52,830 bases of DNA from JAHDDH01 sp963922775 (lineage in GTDB: Bacteria; Bacteroidota; Bacteroidia; Cytophagales; Amoebophilaceae): assembly GCA_963922775.1 (NCBI GenBank), contig CAWUJG010000007.1, positions 1 through 52,830 of the forward strand. The letters are read 5' to 3'. This document shows, piece after piece, positions 52,401-52,830 of this stretch. A model generated the notes under the pieces. The model was not told where the DNA came from. It was given only the letters and a program-made list of their open reading frames with translations, and made no database searches. The translations under genes were made by a program, and so were the position numbers. Within the stretch, counting starts at the first letter, position 1, and each line of letters opens with the position of its first letter.

Positions 52401-52830
52401 GTCCGCCTAATACACAAAAGAAACAAAAACATGAAAAAACACTGTAAAAACGTATACGACTGGTTAGTTCCTCAGCTAAATTATGATGAAAAAAAAGTAG
52501 CAGAAATCAATAGAGTAAGCCCCCTTATCGTACACGGTGCCATGCTCGGGGACCTATGCCCAGAAAATTTTGAACAGAAAGATTTAGGGAAATTATGGTT
52601 TAAACTAGGCTATCACCAAATATATGGCATAAGCAATGGCCTTTTAGGCAAAACCTATCTAGAGCGCGCATTAAAAATAAAAGAAACCCATTACGGTCCC
52701 GACCATCCTTCAACAGGAATAACCTTGACAAACCTAGGAAATGCCTATGGCTCTTTAGGGGATTATACAACAAAAAAAACCTATCTAGAGCGCGCATTAA
52801 AAATAAAAGAAACCCATTACGGTCCCGACC
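49482..52830 (+). CDS. Giant lipoprotein: HAD-like, kinase-like, NB-ARC and TPR domains (3' end outside window)
   Basis: From ATG 49482 the frame stays open for 1116 codons to the window edge. Residues 1-16 form a lipoprotein signal (LFVLSC). Residues 103-290 are a HAD-like domain with Asp109, but Ala168 and Asp262-Ser263 replace the Thr and second Asp of the paralogue, so it may be inactive. Residues 322-505 resemble a HipA/PI3K-type kinase: GSGSSKSINYY, WVGK, KLYEYFGVKTPSL, IMSEFVEGFE, FDFDCLGGSGSNMGF and IVKIDAGEAL. Residues 653-860 are NB-ARC/STAND: P-loop GIGGMGKTHLA (677-687), LIILDNVED (768-776), LLITSR, GLPL (847-850), followed by a winged-helix region with MHRLTQEVV (966-974). From about 1040 run 42-residue TPRs of kinesin-light-chain type. 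Possibly a secreted effector or defence/sensor protein; target unknown. Confidence 0.85.
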   Translation, partial: MKHLLSILTILFVLSCNRYTKILQTDEKELNISGLCLGTGKKKAKKADPQTQTRANPEPTFKDKEKQESFNEETKVINKNETPPLPLKNTAYNYPDFSHPEEKRYLFLDHGGVLDGEIVLNREEITEKDLLLSKEEESKYKVLKNGVQIIEILNKLINHHNFEVYFHANNQEEEQLKMINILQKACEQKGLEFPKIPALFVCDEQAFPNTPSDNPEVHDKEEHGIKIVGYSKNEEHKKCLRKTYAYYRGIKLSAKKYHCILDSKIDVIREARAEGWHALLVDKNNSLYTILSQIYKIILNQPLPYKKKKAIDDTITRIDPKEFIKKEQVGSGSSKSINYYENKASGKRWVGKSDLTLSPCYTKENPISIYKEYLSLKLYEYFGVKTPSLALSEQNVSSSVRETYGIPLSKATHIMSEFVEGFEILGEKFKDDYLKHSKENKSIYYKKNGKPLKDFGRTLAIAKYLFDFDCLGGSGSNMGFIDKGEYIEIVKIDAGEALPYLLGDKSKYKLQKAIESKQNRDILYKNQGKMEDKIIYFKDLTHPDEKEFIQTVYNILTTPDTTLNTIFSPFINQDKRFKEIKNALIERKKNFLNAFSPEIREKIQAEITKLENQEAGIFILDPNANLGQTSNIGIYKARNRLVQYQLPEAPKHFVGQANLVEEIHNHFKETNVVVLCGIGGMGKTHLATQYLYKYINKQYYLATQSLHKYKEKHEYKNEKYYKNILWLYGDKKEYLLDQIKHYMNSKEEQEPKKLMESFFIKLQNSPSLIILDNVEDEAQIQDYLDQAKNYPQIKLLITSRYTKWTQAQKIEPRPFSLLALEEYLKKLKYNHPYEKKDMITLLENLCGLPLGITQSLGYISKENLSLKEYNKLYQNNKHNLLQHNANDPNLNTISTTLTLSLKQLYKKNKKEITNLLSCIAYLSPDHLNKSLLTHFAQNKHITITHGLQLLLDYGFLTKKGPEQYKMHRLTQEVVRLIHKRNKNMKKHCKNVYDWLVPQLNYDEKKVAEINRVSPLIVHGAMLGDLCPENFEQKDLGKLWFKLGYHQIYGISNGLLGKTYLERALKIKETHYGPDHPSTGITLTNLGNAYGSLGDYTTKKTYLERALKIKETHYGPD
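52650..52830 (+). repeat. 126-bp tandem TPR-encoding repeat, continuing past the window
   Basis: CTATCTAGAGCGCGC occurs at 52655 and 52781, 126 bp (42 codons) apart, and the following ~50 bp are identical up to the window edge. The units encode TYLERALKIKETHYGPD. Confidence 0.9.

Noticed and set aside
49550..52797. Minus-strand open frames (49550-49759, 50449-50703, 51137-51382, 52600-52797)
   Set aside because: They lie opposite the continuous plus-strand giant gene, whose frame is open and whose domains are recognisable.

Overview
The window looks like a piece of chromosome from a reduced, very AT-rich Bacteroidota genome. The best guess is an obligate intracellular symbiont related to the Amoebophilaceae (the Cardinium/Amoebophilus group). 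This is inferred from: a Bacteroidota-type DUF3276 (PUR-alpha-like) protein; promoters of the form TTTG-N18/19-TAnnTTTG; no obvious Shine-Dalgarno sites; an ftsQ-ftsA-ftsZ remnant of the dcw cluster; Rpn/PD-(D/E)XK 'transposase' genes; many small Lys-rich lipoproteins; and a giant STAND/NB-ARC-TPR protein. No 16S gene is present, so the placement is an inference.

Layout. 1-6.6 kb: the tail of an Rpn-type nuclease, ahpC, gltX, an OmpA/TPR lipoprotein, then a plus-strand group of small unknown genes and lipoproteins, one of them split by a poly(A) frameshift. 6.7-19.7 kb, mostly minus strand: aroC, a full-length Rpn nuclease, thiL, tRNA-Val (plus strand), a CADD-like PABA-synthesis protein, uvrA, a PUR-family protein, a ferredoxin, a TPR protein, and a 1154-residue Na+/solute symporter - kinase-like - SpoT HD hydrolase fusion. 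19.9-26.3 kb: asd (plus strand), a DMT permease overlapping a signal-peptide-bearing EgtD-like methyltransferase, ruvC (plus strand), 5-formyl-THF cyclo-ligase, a PorE-like TPR/PD40/OmpA protein and tRNA-Met. 26.3-36.5 kb: a long minus-strand run of lepB, an HTH gene, prfB (with its programmed frameshift), ftsZ, ftsA, ftsQ, half of a transketolase, bcp, a sufT-like gene, rsmA and an ABC-F ATPase. 37-45.9 kb: a coiled-coil lipoprotein built of three 621-bp repeats, lolD plus a second coiled-coil lipoprotein, tilS, prs, trpS and lysS. 46.1-52.8 kb, plus strand: an accessory block made of a HAD-like lipoprotein, a 724-residue TPR lipoprotein, and a giant lipoprotein that repeats the HAD module and adds a HipA/PI3K-like kinase module, an NB-ARC NTPase and tandem TPRs. 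The giant gene runs off the window with no stop.

The housekeeping genes cover translation, division, repair, redox defence and cofactor handling (thiamine phosphate, folate, Fe-S, PRPP). Biosynthesis is fragmentary: aroC, asd and the transketolase N-half have no visible pathway partners. The most unusual parts are the terminal HAD-kinase-STAND-TPR locus, the symporter-SpoT fusion, the exported methyltransferase, and the CADD-type folate shortcut. These fit a life of importing host nutrients and acting on host cells, but that is inference.
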